NCBI GenBank assembly: GCA_029260055.1
Contig: JAJDDX010000324.1
Span: forward strand, 1 to 42,672
Origin: Phycisphaerae bacterium
Lineage (GTDB): Bacteria; Planctomycetota; Phycisphaerae; UBA1845
DNA length: 42,672 nucleotides
Direction of reading: 5' to 3'
Position 1 is the first letter of the stretch; each line of letters starts with the position of its first letter. Of this stretch, positions 28,546 to 36,710 are shown one piece after another. Below the pieces are notes generated by a model. It worked only from the letters and a program-made list of their open reading frames with translations. It did not search any database and had not been told where the DNA came from. A program made the translations under genes and the position numbers.

Positions 28546-28637
28546 AGCTCATCACCGGGTACCACGCCGTTCGGCCCGGGCTGTCCGGAACAGGGTGCTC
28601 ATTGTCTCAGGTCAATGCGGGGCCGGCGCATTCGGGA
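28546..28637 (-). promoter_or_regulatory. Short intergenic stretch upstream of hen1
   Basis: A TTGACC hexamer lies about 80 bases upstream of the hen1 start, but no good -10 follows at 16-18 bases. No operator-like palindrome is evident. It is the only non-coding space before the RNA repair operon if the small gene upstream is real. Confidence 0.2.
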
Positions 28638-28907
28638 TCAAGACACCGGACCGCACGACGAGACCTTCATGTCGCCGCCCGAAGGTTGCCGAATGCTCCA
28701 CCACGCGCACGGTCCCACTCGTACTAGCACTCTCGCCGTGCCCCGCTCAGTAATCAGTCGTGTCCCATGCTGGATCACGCCCATCGTGGCCGACTTGATC
28801 CGAACGTCCGGCATCCCTTCCGCCAGCTTCCGTCGAATGTCGGCGACCCCCGGTCGCAAACACATGCGAGAAGTCGCATTATGCCCTGAAGTGGGCGTTC
28901 GGGGCAA
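28638..28907 (-). CDS. Small hypothetical protein before hen1
   Basis: The 89-codon frame starts at a TTG 6 bases after the stop of the replication-initiator-like gene. Third positions are rich in G/C as in real genes. The predicted product contains VADIRRKLAEGMPDVRI and a GTARVLVRVG segment, with no recognised domain. It would be the last gene of the mobility block or the first of the repair operon. The weak start codon and short length keep this tentative. Confidence 0.35.
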   Translation of the reverse strand: MPRTPTSGHNATSRMCLRPGVADIRRKLAEGMPDVRIKSATMGVIQHGTRLITERGTARVLVRVGPCAWWSIRQPSGGDMKVSSCGPVS

Positions 28908-28913
28908 CCGGAT

Positions 28914-29996
28914 TCACGCTGAGATGGTGCAATCTGTCGCTCCAAGCTCGCCGGGAGACTCCGCTGCACTGGGTGGTCCTGCGCCAGACCCTCCACGAGC
29001 CCGGTCTCCCCTGTAGGAATTCCAAACGTACGCCCTTACCCCCGGATGCTGGATGGGGTCGTCCATGGCTTCAGCGGCTCGGCAGCTTTCTGGGGTCACG
29101 CGATCCATCGCGCGTTGCACGTAACCCGCGAGGCGCTCGGGCGGCAAGTTCGCCAGTTCTTCGAGAACATCCGAGCGCTGCTGGTCGACGTGCCGTGCGT
29201 GCTCCCGAGTTTTTCGGTGGAAGGCCTCGCTCTCACGGGCACGATGGCGCTGCCGTTCCTGGGAGCGATCGTGCTCGCCCGACTCGTGGGACGCCGAATA
29301 GCCGTTCCGCAACGCCGATGTGATCCATCCGAGCCGATTCGTGATGACCCCCCTCGCAGTCTGTCGATCGCATTCCCGGATCACCTCCTCGACGCGCTCG
29401 ATTGTCGCTCCGGTCTCAGCCGCGAGCCTCTGAGCGGAAGCCTCATCGAAGCCGGCTTGCTCCAAGCGCAGGACGACAGCACTCTGTTTGTCTACTTCTC
29501 TACTTGTATCTAAAGAGTGCCCCGATTCTGACTCAACGCTTGCAGCATTGGAAGCACAACCTTGATCCAATTCAGAACAAGGTTGTTCGGATTCGACATA
29601 AGGTTGTGCTGATTCGGCATAGGGGTTTTCCTGGACCATGCGGTACTTGTTGACTTGCCGGCCCTCGCGTCGACCCGGGGCACGCCCGGAATACCTCACG
29701 ATGAGCCCCTGTTTCTCAAGCTCTGCGACGGCCCCAAAAACTGTCTGATCTCCCACGCCCGCGGAAGCCGCTATTCGCTTGGCGGTCACTTCGCACTCGA
29801 ACGTCGTGAAATCGGCAAACTGCCACTACGCAAGGTAGACCTTCGTCGCGCTCCCAGACAGACTTGCCAGGAAACCGCCCACGATTACCCAATGAGGTAC
29901 GCGAGCGAAGTGGTCACCCGCGTCCGCGGCACGAGCCCGCTGCTCGGCGGTCGGGACGTGTTGGCGCGCGCCCGCGCCCTTGTTAGACTTGGCCAT
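28914..29996 (-). pseudogene. Winged-helix replication-initiator-like gene interrupted by TAG
   Basis: One frame of 361 codons starts MAKSNKGAG at 29996 and runs to 28914. It is broken by a single in-frame TAG at 29826-29828. Before the stop it reads HWVIVGG...SGSATKVYLA. Directly after it continues FADFTTFECEVTAKRIAASA and GDQTVFGAVAELEKQGLI, a winged helix-turn-helix of the replication-initiator type. The stop falls where the family usually has Leu, so one TTG to TAG change explains it. The rest is hydrophilic, with Glu/Gln-rich and Arg-rich stretches. An internal GTG at 29789 could yield a product lacking the first helices. Alternatives are readthrough, an amber suppressor or a sequencing error. 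Confidence 0.7.
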
Positions 29997-30056
29997 TGAG
30001 CTTATCCGCTCTATACAGCGACCGGCCGCTTGGTGGGCACCGGTCGCTGTGTGCAT

Positions 30057-30356
30057 TTAGAATCCAAGGTCCCTCAGCTCTCGCTCAGCATCCTCCGCTG
30101 CACGCTCTGGTGTTGGCTGCGACCCCGCGGGCGGCGCGTGCGGATGCGTAAGCTGGTCGCAGAACCGCTGAAGCGACTCGACGCTGGTGCAGAGGGTCCC
30201 GCCTACGCGGATGACTTCGAGCTTGACGCCTCGACATCCGCGCTGAGCCCACCGGAACAGGGTGGACACATGGGGACGCTTACCGGATCGCCGCCGCGGC
30301 AGGTGGGCCGTAGCGTTGTTGAGCGATATGACTTCTTCATTCGTTAGATCGATCAT
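30057..30356 (-). CDS. DUF1580 family DNA-binding-like protein
   Basis: The 99-residue product starts MIDLTNEEVISLNNATAHLP and has RRRSGKRPHVSTLFRWAQRG, the conserved core of DUF1580, a family found in planctomycetes. It resembles a MerR/excisionase-type helix-turn-helix that reads a promoter or att site. GAGG lies 7 bases upstream of the ATG. It sits 60 bp before the interrupted initiator-like gene on the same strand. In an integrative element it could be the excision factor or regulator; that role is inferred. Confidence 0.85.
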   Translation of the reverse strand: MIDLTNEEVISLNNATAHLPRRRSGKRPHVSTLFRWAQRGCRGVKLEVIRVGGTLCTSVESLQRFCDQLTHPHAPPAGSQPTPERAAEDAERELRDLGF

Positions 30357-30472
30357 GCGGCACCTCGCTAGTGTTTGCTTCCACCAGCTAAATCATGTCG
30401 CATGAACCCGGAGCTAACCGGCAAATAGCCGGCAAATGCGGCGCTCGCCCTTCAGCGCCATTCGGCGGCGGT

Positions 30473-31720
30473 TCAGGCTCTCTGTCGGTCACGTAGGAAT
30501 AGCTGACCAGCCGGCGTGATTCCGTATCCCTTCCGGGGACCGTCCGGCCGGCTAACGAGTCCATGGTTCTCAAGGCGCCTCAACCTCGGGCGGATCGTGC
30601 GCTCGCACAGAGGAGCGCCGCCACCAACTGGCACAACAGAGATACCGGAGGCAAGCGTAAGCTTGCGATCCTCTAATAGAGCGCGGAGGATCCCAAGGTC
30701 ATCAGGGCTTGGCGCGAAGCCTCCGCAAGGGCCACTCGCGGGCTCGCCAGAACCGAGGCAGTAGAAAGTCGCTGATTCGAGGTGATCCCCCTCGCGCCAC
30801 TCGATTCGCCGAAGCCTCAACTCGTCTCTGCGCAGCAGCGACCCCAACCGATCTTCGAGGCGGCGGTCAGAAACCTCGACCGGCGCGAAGGCGTCTCGGA
30901 TCGCTTGGTGCACGTTCTCCGGCGATAGGGCGTACGGCGGTGGCTCCTCGCCAGCATGGAACCACAGCAGGGTTTCCGTGTCGATAGGCACTGAACCGCA
31001 GGGGATGCGATCGGGAGTTTCCGCCGAAACGTGCCTCTTTGCCACGTCTTCAAGTTCCTCATCCGTCGGTTCGAAGTCCAGCCTACCCTCGGAACGGAAC
31101 GCACGGCACACCCCAAGGACATGCCGCCGCGCGGCATCCACGTCCGGCCAATCGAGTCTGAGGTGTTCATTCGGGAGCAGCTCGTGTACGCACGATGGAG
31201 AGGTCACAGGAAACCACCCCTTCTCTTCTACCTCGGCCCGAATCTGCGAATGGCACGCCTTGAGTTCGTGCTCAGTACGTGGCACGAACCGGAGTATTGC
31301 GGCCAAGCGAACCGGGTCTCGGTCGCACGCCAACCGCTGTCGCAACGGGCGCGGCAAGGCGCCCAGCGCAATCGTAAGGCGCGCGCGGGCCATGGACCAG
31401 TGATACGCGATCTCGGACCAGACCGGACTATACAATCCGTCCGTCTTAACCGAAGCCTCTAGCTCGGCGATCCATGCTGCCGGCGGGGTACTCGCGTCCG
31501 ACCGTCGCGCCTCGGCAAGGAGCGAAGGCAGGGCCGACGGATCGATAAACCGGAGGACAGCACGAACATGCAGCCAGAGACGACACAGTTCCACCCGCGT
31601 GGCCGATGCCAGCCAAGCAGGGTCAGTAACGGCTCGGAAGACGTAGACCAGCGCGGCAAGGTCACGTAGAGCGCGCATGAGCCGCCATCGGTTCGTACGT
31701 AGATCAGTCGCAACATCCAC
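30473..31720 (-). CDS. Hypothetical protein with possible C-terminal winged helix
   Basis: The family is not recognised. The GTG at 31720 is preferred because GGGAG lies 7 bases upstream; starts further upstream add a Cys/Arg-rich stretch unlike protein. The 415-residue product is helical in its first 120 residues (RWLMRALRDLAALVYVFRAV-like). The middle is charged. The end (about 345-415) has the pattern of a winged helix: DDLGILRALLEDRKL, RTIRPRLRRLENHGLV, GYGITPAGQLFL. It lies between the DUF1580 and DUF5681-like genes, so an element-maintenance or regulatory role is reasonable but unproved. Confidence 0.65.
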   Translation of the reverse strand: MDVATDLRTNRWRLMRALRDLAALVYVFRAVTDPAWLASATRVELCRLWLHVRAVLRFIDPSALPSLLAEARRSDASTPPAAWIAELEASVKTDGLYSPVWSEIAYHWSMARARLTIALGALPRPLRQRLACDRDPVRLAAILRFVPRTEHELKACHSQIRAEVEEKGWFPVTSPSCVHELLPNEHLRLDWPDVDAARRHVLGVCRAFRSEGRLDFEPTDEELEDVAKRHVSAETPDRIPCGSVPIDTETLLWFHAGEEPPPYALSPENVHQAIRDAFAPVEVSDRRLEDRLGSLLRRDELRLRRIEWREGDHLESATFYCLGSGEPASGPCGGFAPSPDDLGILRALLEDRKLTLASGISVVPVGGGAPLCERTIRPRLRRLENHGLVSRPDGPRKGYGITPAGQLFLRDRQRA

Positions 31721-32192
31721 GGTTTCTCTCCCGGCAAGGCGTACCTGAGGCGTCTGGTGGTTGGGTTGCGGCGAGCACGTGAAAGAGCGTCGTCTGGCGA
31801 TTAGGCTAGCACAGAATGATGTGCGAGCATAGGCAACGGTATGCAAATGTTCGCGCACGCACGGCCGACACCGCGGGTTCTCGTGTCCGCGCCTGGGCGT
31901 CGCGCCGTAGCCCTGACAACTCACAGGCTCGCTCCGTTAGCGGGGCGATCCGAACGTCACAGGCAAGACGGCGGGGGTGTGCAGCGAATCCGTGATTGCG
32001 TTCCGACTACGTCGGCTTGCCGAGTGCCACGAAATTGTCGCTTGGCATGTGAGAGAAACGTACGACGCAGGAGACCGTCGCCACCTACGAATGCCAAACG
32101 GGGGCGCGGCGGCCGCGTGCTTCACGTTCGACGATGTAGCTTCGCGGAAACGGGCCCTCCATCCTGCCGCTCTTTTTGCGCGGGAACTCTGT
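31721..32192. other. Gene-free stretch within the mobility block
   Basis: No supported gene, repeat or hairpin is seen. It probably holds the promoter for the gene starting at 31720 and possibly regulatory DNA of the element. Confidence 0.4.
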
Positions 32193-32552
32193 CTAGATTC
32201 GCAGCCCCTCGATCTCGACGCGGTCCTCGTCTATTTCGATGCGGCGCTCCGAGAGTCGCAAGCGTTCCTGCTCGAGTTCCTCACGCTGCGGGTCCGCCAT
32301 CTGTGCTGGCTTGCCAGCGAGCCGGTCGAGGAGCTCGCGCGTGGCGGCGATGTCGCCCTCCTTGGCACGCTGGACCAGTGCCGCGACAATCGCTCGCAGG
32401 TCCTCTTCACTGACGGCCTCAAGGATGATCGAGCGGATCTGTGCCACTCTCCGAGCGTGGGGGTTACCGGGACCACCGGCGTTGCCTTTGGCGAACCGCC
32501 CGTTGGCACCTCGCGCACCGTTTGCACCGTTTGTTGACGGTCTGCCGGCCAT
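32193..32552 (-). CDS. DUF5681-like small protein
   Basis: The 119-residue product starts MAGRPSTNGANG with GGAG 7 bases upstream. Its N-terminal part has GRFAKGNAGGPGNPHARR, the Gly-rich signature of DUF5681-type proteins found beside phage terminase and integrase genes. Residues 40-85 are helical. The tail is a highly charged Glu/Arg helix (REELEQERLRLSERRIEID) that may form a coiled coil. No terminase large subunit follows, so a packaging role is not supported. It lies 118 bp from the integrase stop on the same strand. Confidence 0.7.
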   Translation of the reverse strand: MAGRPSTNGANGARGANGRFAKGNAGGPGNPHARRVAQIRSIILEAVSEEDLRAIVAALVQRAKEGDIAATRELLDRLAGKPAQMADPQREELEQERLRLSERRIEIDEDRVEIEGLRI

Positions 32553-32669
32553 CTGGTTGCTCCTTTGCTGCGCTCCTTCGCGACTCACCCGCCGACGCGG
32601 CTGTCGGCACGGAGGCTTCGGCGCGGGCGTGCCTTGCCGCGCCCTTCACGTCCGATCCACGACACCGCG

Positions 32670-33851
32670 CTATCCGATCTTTGCGGCGATCTGCGCCGCG
32701 GTTGAGCGATCCGTCTCCGCATAGATTTCCGTCATCATGGGCGATCGATGGCCCAGTAGAATCCGCGCGGCCTCGATGCCGTGGTCCTTCCGTACGCGGG
32801 TTGCGAAGTTGTGACGCAACTGATGCGGATGCCACCGCGGCACGTTGGCTTTGTCGCACGCCCTTCGTATCGCACGGCGATAGCTGTCGCGATCGTAGAA
32901 CTCCCGCGGTGGCCGCTTGGGGCTGCGCTTCGGGGTCCGCTTCGCCTGACTCGGGGTCATCGGTGACTTGCGGTTCTGACGGCGCTCCTCATTCCGTGCG
33001 GCCTCGGCGTCGCGAGGGTCGAACAGGTACGCCTCGACCTCCGCCTTGAGGAACGGCCTGATCACGTCCTGAGCCTTCGGACCCAACTCGACGATGCGTA
33101 CGTGATCGTAGTGCTCGGTCTTGTGGCTGGATGGACGGTAGATCCAGACGTCTTCGGTCATATCGATCTCGCAGCCGCGCATGATCGTCACCTCGCCCGA
33201 CCGCATCCCGGTGAGTCGCTGCAGCTCGATCATGGCCCAGATCTGTGGAGCCACGTGCTCCTTGACCGCATCCACGTGTTCGTCCGGCCCCGGCCTAACG
33301 CGCGATCCCTCGGACGCCTCGGTACGCCCGCGCCTCAAGCCGGTCACGGCCTGAAGCGCCTGGTATCTGCTTGGATGAACAAGTTCGTTCTCGACACCCC
33401 ACCGGAACATCCGCTTGACCCGCCCCGCCTGGTCGTTCGTGTACTTGCGGCCGTGCCCGGCCCTGACCATCTCGTCACGAACGACCTTCAGCGCGAGTGG
33501 CCCGAAATCATTTGCGGGAGTTCGGCCGTACAGCCTCGCCACGGGCCGCATCGTGCAGCGGATCTTGTTGACCTCATCCGTAAGCTTGCCGTTCTTTCGG
33601 TGGTAACTCTCGGCATGCCGGTAGTAGGCAACCACCAGCTCAGCGACGGAGATCCCGTCTTCGGACTGGGCGCGAACTGGGATCGCCCGGCCGTTGGCCA
33701 GCCACTCGCCAATCAGGCGATCGTACTCGTTGCGGCTTTCGTCGGTGCCGTGCTTCCCGAGGTAGAAGTCCCGTGCGCCGAGCGTAACGATGGCTTGTCC
33801 GGACTCTCGATGCAGGCGATACCGGGGTACGTGATTCTTGGACCAGGGCAT
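32670..33851 (-). CDS. Tyrosine recombinase/integrase of the tRNA-Ile element
   Basis: The 393-residue product has an N-terminal arm-binding part (about 1-75), a core-binding SAM-like domain (about 75-175) and a catalytic domain. The catalytic residues are visible: Arg in TGMRSGE near 214, HQLRH near 343, LLGHRS and the nucleophile Tyr in TEIYAE near 375. An unusual Lys/Pro/Arg-rich insert (QAKRTPKRSPKRPP) precedes the HxxR motif. GGAGG lies 6 bases before the ATG. It sits 70 bp from the att repeat overlapping tRNA-Ile and reads away from the tRNA, the usual position for an integrase that uses a tRNA site. Confidence 0.95.
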   Translation of the reverse strand: MPWSKNHVPRYRLHRESGQAIVTLGARDFYLGKHGTDESRNEYDRLIGEWLANGRAIPVRAQSEDGISVAELVVAYYRHAESYHRKNGKLTDEVNKIRCTMRPVARLYGRTPANDFGPLALKVVRDEMVRAGHGRKYTNDQAGRVKRMFRWGVENELVHPSRYQALQAVTGLRRGRTEASEGSRVRPGPDEHVDAVKEHVAPQIWAMIELQRLTGMRSGEVTIMRGCEIDMTEDVWIYRPSSHKTEHYDHVRIVELGPKAQDVIRPFLKAEVEAYLFDPRDAEAARNEERRQNRKSPMTPSQAKRTPKRSPKRPPREFYDRDSYRRAIRRACDKANVPRWHPHQLRHNFATRVRKDHGIEAARILLGHRSPMMTEIYAETDRSTAAQIAAKIG

Positions 33852-33921
33852 GAGCGGCCTCCTGATTTGAGAAACGGTAGACTACCGTTTCTCAAGTGCT
33901 TTCAGGCCGCGCTGCCCGACA

Positions 33922-34008
33922 CGGGCAGGTACGCTAAATCGAGCGTTCAGCGAGGGTTGTGTGAACTGGGCCCAGTAGGACTTGAACCTACGACCTCGTC
34001 GTTATCAG
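33922..34008 (-). repeat. Proximal attachment site overlapping tRNA-Ile
   Basis: This is the second copy of the 87-bp direct repeat. Its right end falls in the anticodon loop of the intact tRNA-Ile and its left end 45 bp past the tRNA 3' end. Crossing-over in the anticodon loop is typical for tRNA-directed tyrosine recombinases. Confidence 0.85.
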
Positions 34009-34039
34009 CGACGCGCTCTGCCAACTGAGCTATGAGCCC
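33967..34039 (-). tRNA. tRNA-Ile (GAT)
   Basis: The complete 73-base cloverleaf has acceptor GGGCTCA/TGGGCCC (one G-U), a D arm with AGCTCAGTTGGCAGAGC, an anticodon loop with CTGATAA giving GAT, variable loop AGGTC, and T arm GTAGG/CCTAC around TTCAAGT. The discriminator is A and CCA is not encoded. The 3' half is supplied by the element's repeat and keeps all pairs, so the gene stays functional after insertion. Confidence 0.96.
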
Positions 34040-34149
34040 CGAGACCATGCCGATGGGTGCCGAAGCTGCCGCGCGGTTTCTTGGCCGATACCGCGTCCGC
34101 TGGCCCCCAAAGGCAGGCGACAATGTAGCCCGGCGGGCCCGAATGTCAA

Positions 34150-34180
34150 CACGGCGCGCCGGGCTGACCGACGCGCCGTG
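34150..34180 (-). terminator. 9-bp GC hairpin between VIT-VWA gene and tRNA-Ile
   Basis: CACGGCGCG at 34150-34158 pairs perfectly with CGCGCCGTG at 34172-34180 across a 13-base loop. It lies 29 bp beyond the stop of the gene ending at 34209. There is no T run on the minus strand after the stem, so intrinsic termination is only possible. Confidence 0.35.
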
Positions 34181-34208
34181 CTGCGTGGCTCGGCGTGTAA
34201 ATCGGGGC

Positions 34209-36494
34209 TCACTCCGCCTCAGCGGGCACGGTTTCGTAGGTCACTCCCGCGACAACAACCACCACTCGCTCGCCAAGGGCGAAGCACTTGGCAAGCTCCG
34301 GGTGCGTGCGGAGCAGCTTGAAGTAGGCGTCCGAGAACACCTCGACCTTCTGCGTCGCAGCGTCCTTGGCGTGGGCTTCGTCAACCCAGCGATCGTCGAT
34401 GAAGTAGAACGTGCGCGTGGCGACGCGCTGGACGAGCTTTTGCTTCTTCGCCCGGCCCTCGCCGTCGGCCCGTCCTCCGATTGCGTCGAGGGCTTCTTCG
34501 CTGTCGGCGACTTGGAGTTGCCGGGCGGCCTTCGATTCACGGACGGCACCGCCGTTGGCTCCGACGGCGTGCGTCCTTCCGCGTCTCGCCCCACCCCGCG
34601 CCATGGCGCCGGGCGCGGCTGCCTCGGTGGCGACGCGCACGTCGTCGAATAACCGTGCCCCTCCTCGGCCACCGGCCCTCATCGCCACGCTGCCCGGCTC
34701 GGTCACGAGGTAGGCTGTGTAGGGCGTGACGATGCCGTACTTGGTCGCGAGTTGGACGACGGTGTCCTTGAGCTCCTGGTTCTCGCCGTGCAGGCGCATC
34801 TCATCGAGCAGAAAGCCGACTTTTCGCACGGCCCACAGGCGGGGCAGGAAAGCGTGATCGGTGGCGATGGATGGGAAGTTTGCCTCGTAGACGAACCGCT
34901 CGGCGCGGCCCCGCCGCTTCCCGTTCAGTTCGACGGCCTTGTGCCCTTCGCCCTTGTAGCGGCCCATCACGACTAGTTCCGTGCCCGAGAAGAGGTCGGC
35001 AAGCTTCCCGGGGAACATGTCGTAGACATCGAGGCCGCGAAACGCCAGGGTCAGGTCCGCGAGCACCGGGTCGGACACCTTCCGGTAGAAGCTCGACAGC
35101 TTGAGTTCGAGGTCTTCGCCCGGCTCGACGTAGTCGCGCGATCCGCGGTTCTGCTCAGCCAGCAGATCGAGGAGCTTCGTGTTGACGTCGTAACCGACGC
35201 CGAAGACGAACAGGCGCGACTTGGCGCCGTTTTTGGCGAGCACGTTCGAGAGGATCGTCTGGGTTGCCGTCTCGCCGACGGTGGGAATGCCGTCGGTCAG
35301 GAATACGGTCAGGAAGGGTCTGCCCTCGTCGGCACTGGGGGTTGCGTCAAACGCGGTGACCAGGGCATCGTTGATGTTCGTCCCGCCTTGGGCCTTGAGC
35401 TTGTCGACAAACGCGCGGGCCGCCTCGATGTTCTCCTTCGTGGCGAGCACCAGGCCGTCTTTGAAACGCAGGGCCTCGTGTGAGAACGGGATGATGTTGA
35501 ACCGATCCCGCTCGTTGAGGTTGGAGAGGCAGAAGTTCATGGCGGCCTTGGCCTGGTCCATCTTCAGGCCGGCCATGCTGCCTGAGGTATCCAACACGAA
35601 CGAGATATCCTTGGGCAGCACGTCTTTATCTGTCGTCAGGGCCGGGGGCGAGATGCGTGCCAGGAAGAACCCGTCGCTGCCCGACTCGCGGAACGTCAGC
35701 ACGGTGAGGCCGAACTCCTTGTCGCTCAGCGCGTAGAAGAGCTCGAAGTCCTTGTCCGGCAGCACGTTTGACTGTTCGAGGCTCGCGCTGGCCTTGTGCT
35801 CGGACGAGCGATTGACGGCAACGCTGTGGCTCGAACTGAACACGCTCTTGATCGGCACGCTGCCGGCTATGTTGACGACGATGCTGAGGCTGCCGATCGG
35901 CGAGCCGCTGTGTCGCTTCATGGCGAGCGGATACTCATATCGCACGAGGCCGTCATCCGCCTTCAGCATCTGCGTGTACGAGAGCCGGACCCTGGCCTCG
36001 CCCTTCGGTTCGATCGGGAAGATGCGCGCACGGAACATGCGCGTGCCGAGGTACTCCAGCAGCGCGGGATCGCGCATTCTCGCGACGATCGACTCGTAGG
36101 TGCGGCGTGCCTCTTCGACGCTGAGCAGCTTGCCCTCGACCTCCTGGCCGTTGATGAACATCGTGAAGCGGCTCAGCGCCACGTCGTCCGCGAGCGGGAA
36201 GATGTACGTACCCTCGACCGTGTGCGGGTAGGGATTGACGAAGACCTGATCGATGTTCGTGACGGCTGCACCGTCGACGATGGAGACGTCGATCGCGTGC
36301 TTCTTGACCGTCAGCGGTGTATCGCGTTGCGGCGGCCTCGGACGCGGCGGCATTGGTCGAGGGTGCGGCCGTGGTCGCGGGTGTGGTCGCGGAATCCTGG
36401 GTTCGGGGATGATCGTTTGGGCGGACGCGAGCGGGGCAGCGGCTGCGAGGGCCAAGATGAGGATGGCATGTGTTCGGATTGGAAAGCGTATCAT
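34209..36494 (-). CDS. Secreted VIT-VWA domain protein
   Basis: The 761-residue product has a signal peptide (about 1-25), then an odd His/Pro/Arg-rich repeat (PRPHPRPRP type, about 30-58). The VIT domain follows (about 60-190) with FVNPYPHTVEGTYIFPL and FRARIFPIEP. The VWA domain (about 295-470) has a complete metal-ion site DTSGS and the later Thr/Asp motif FLTDG. The C-terminal part has ATKYGIVTPYTAYLV, the usual end of this family, then a Gly/Arg-rich linker and about 90 residues more. GGGAGG lies 8 bases before the ATG. It is an exported protein of the inter-alpha-trypsin-inhibitor heavy chain type. No exosortase or sorting tail is seen. Confidence 0.92.
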   Translation of the reverse strand: MIRFPIRTHAILILALAAAAPLASAQTIIPEPRIPRPHPRPRPHPRPMPPRPRPPQRDTPLTVKKHAIDVSIVDGAAVTNIDQVFVNPYPHTVEGTYIFPLADDVALSRFTMFINGQEVEGKLLSVEEARRTYESIVARMRDPALLEYLGTRMFRARIFPIEPKGEARVRLSYTQMLKADDGLVRYEYPLAMKRHSGSPIGSLSIVVNIAGSVPIKSVFSSSHSVAVNRSSEHKASASLEQSNVLPDKDFELFYALSDKEFGLTVLTFRESGSDGFFLARISPPALTTDKDVLPKDISFVLDTSGSMAGLKMDQAKAAMNFCLSNLNERDRFNIIPFSHEALRFKDGLVLATKENIEAARAFVDKLKAQGGTNINDALVTAFDATPSADEGRPFLTVFLTDGIPTVGETATQTILSNVLAKNGAKSRLFVFGVGYDVNTKLLDLLAEQNRGSRDYVEPGEDLELKLSSFYRKVSDPVLADLTLAFRGLDVYDMFPGKLADLFSGTELVVMGRYKGEGHKAVELNGKRRGRAERFVYEANFPSIATDHAFLPRLWAVRKVGFLLDEMRLHGENQELKDTVVQLATKYGIVTPYTAYLVTEPGSVAMRAGGRGGARLFDDVRVATEAAAPGAMARGGARRGRTHAVGANGGAVRESKAARQLQVADSEEALDAIGGRADGEGRAKKQKLVQRVATRTFYFIDDRWVDEAHAKDAATQKVEVFSDAYFKLLRTHPELAKCFALGERVVVVVAGVTYETVPAEAE

Positions 36495-36710
36495 TCTCGG
36501 AACCTCCCGACGTAAGAGTCATGATTCCCCGCGGCACGAGGAGCGTCGTGGTATGACGCTGCTGTCGCTCGTGCTCACGTCAAACTCTTAGACTCGGGTC
36601 CGAACGGGAAGTTTCATGGATTTGGGGTGGGATGGTGGAAAAAAGGCTATCGGTCGGCTCGACCGAGCCTCGTGTACGGGCGGCGTTGGGCGGTAAGGCG
36701 TCGAGCGTGC

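Larger units (their letters stand above)
2738..34008. mobile_element. Putative integrative element at tRNA-Ile(GAT), about 31.2 kb
   Basis: Two 87-bp direct repeats, with two mismatches by eye, lie at 2738-2824 and 33922-34008. Each carries the 3' half of tRNA-Ile, from the anticodon to the discriminator, plus 45 bp downstream of the tRNA. The right copy belongs to an intact tRNA; the left copy ends abruptly in the anticodon loop. A tyrosine recombinase (32670-33851) sits 70 bp inside the right repeat. This is the classical layout of an element integrated into the 3' end of a tRNA gene. Genes typical of planctomycete mobile elements (DUF1580, DUF5681-like, replication-initiator-like) cluster at the integrase end. 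No relaxase, type IV secretion or phage structural gene is visible. The left repeat could belong to an older or nested insertion, so the true unit might be smaller or composite. Confidence 0.8.

Noticed and set aside
32193..32552. Phage terminase small subunit
   Set aside because: Only the DUF5681-like Gly-rich motif is present; no large terminase, portal or capsid gene follows.
2825..33921. Conjugative element (ICE)
   Set aside because: No relaxase, coupling protein or type IV secretion gene was recognised, so only an integrative element is claimed.
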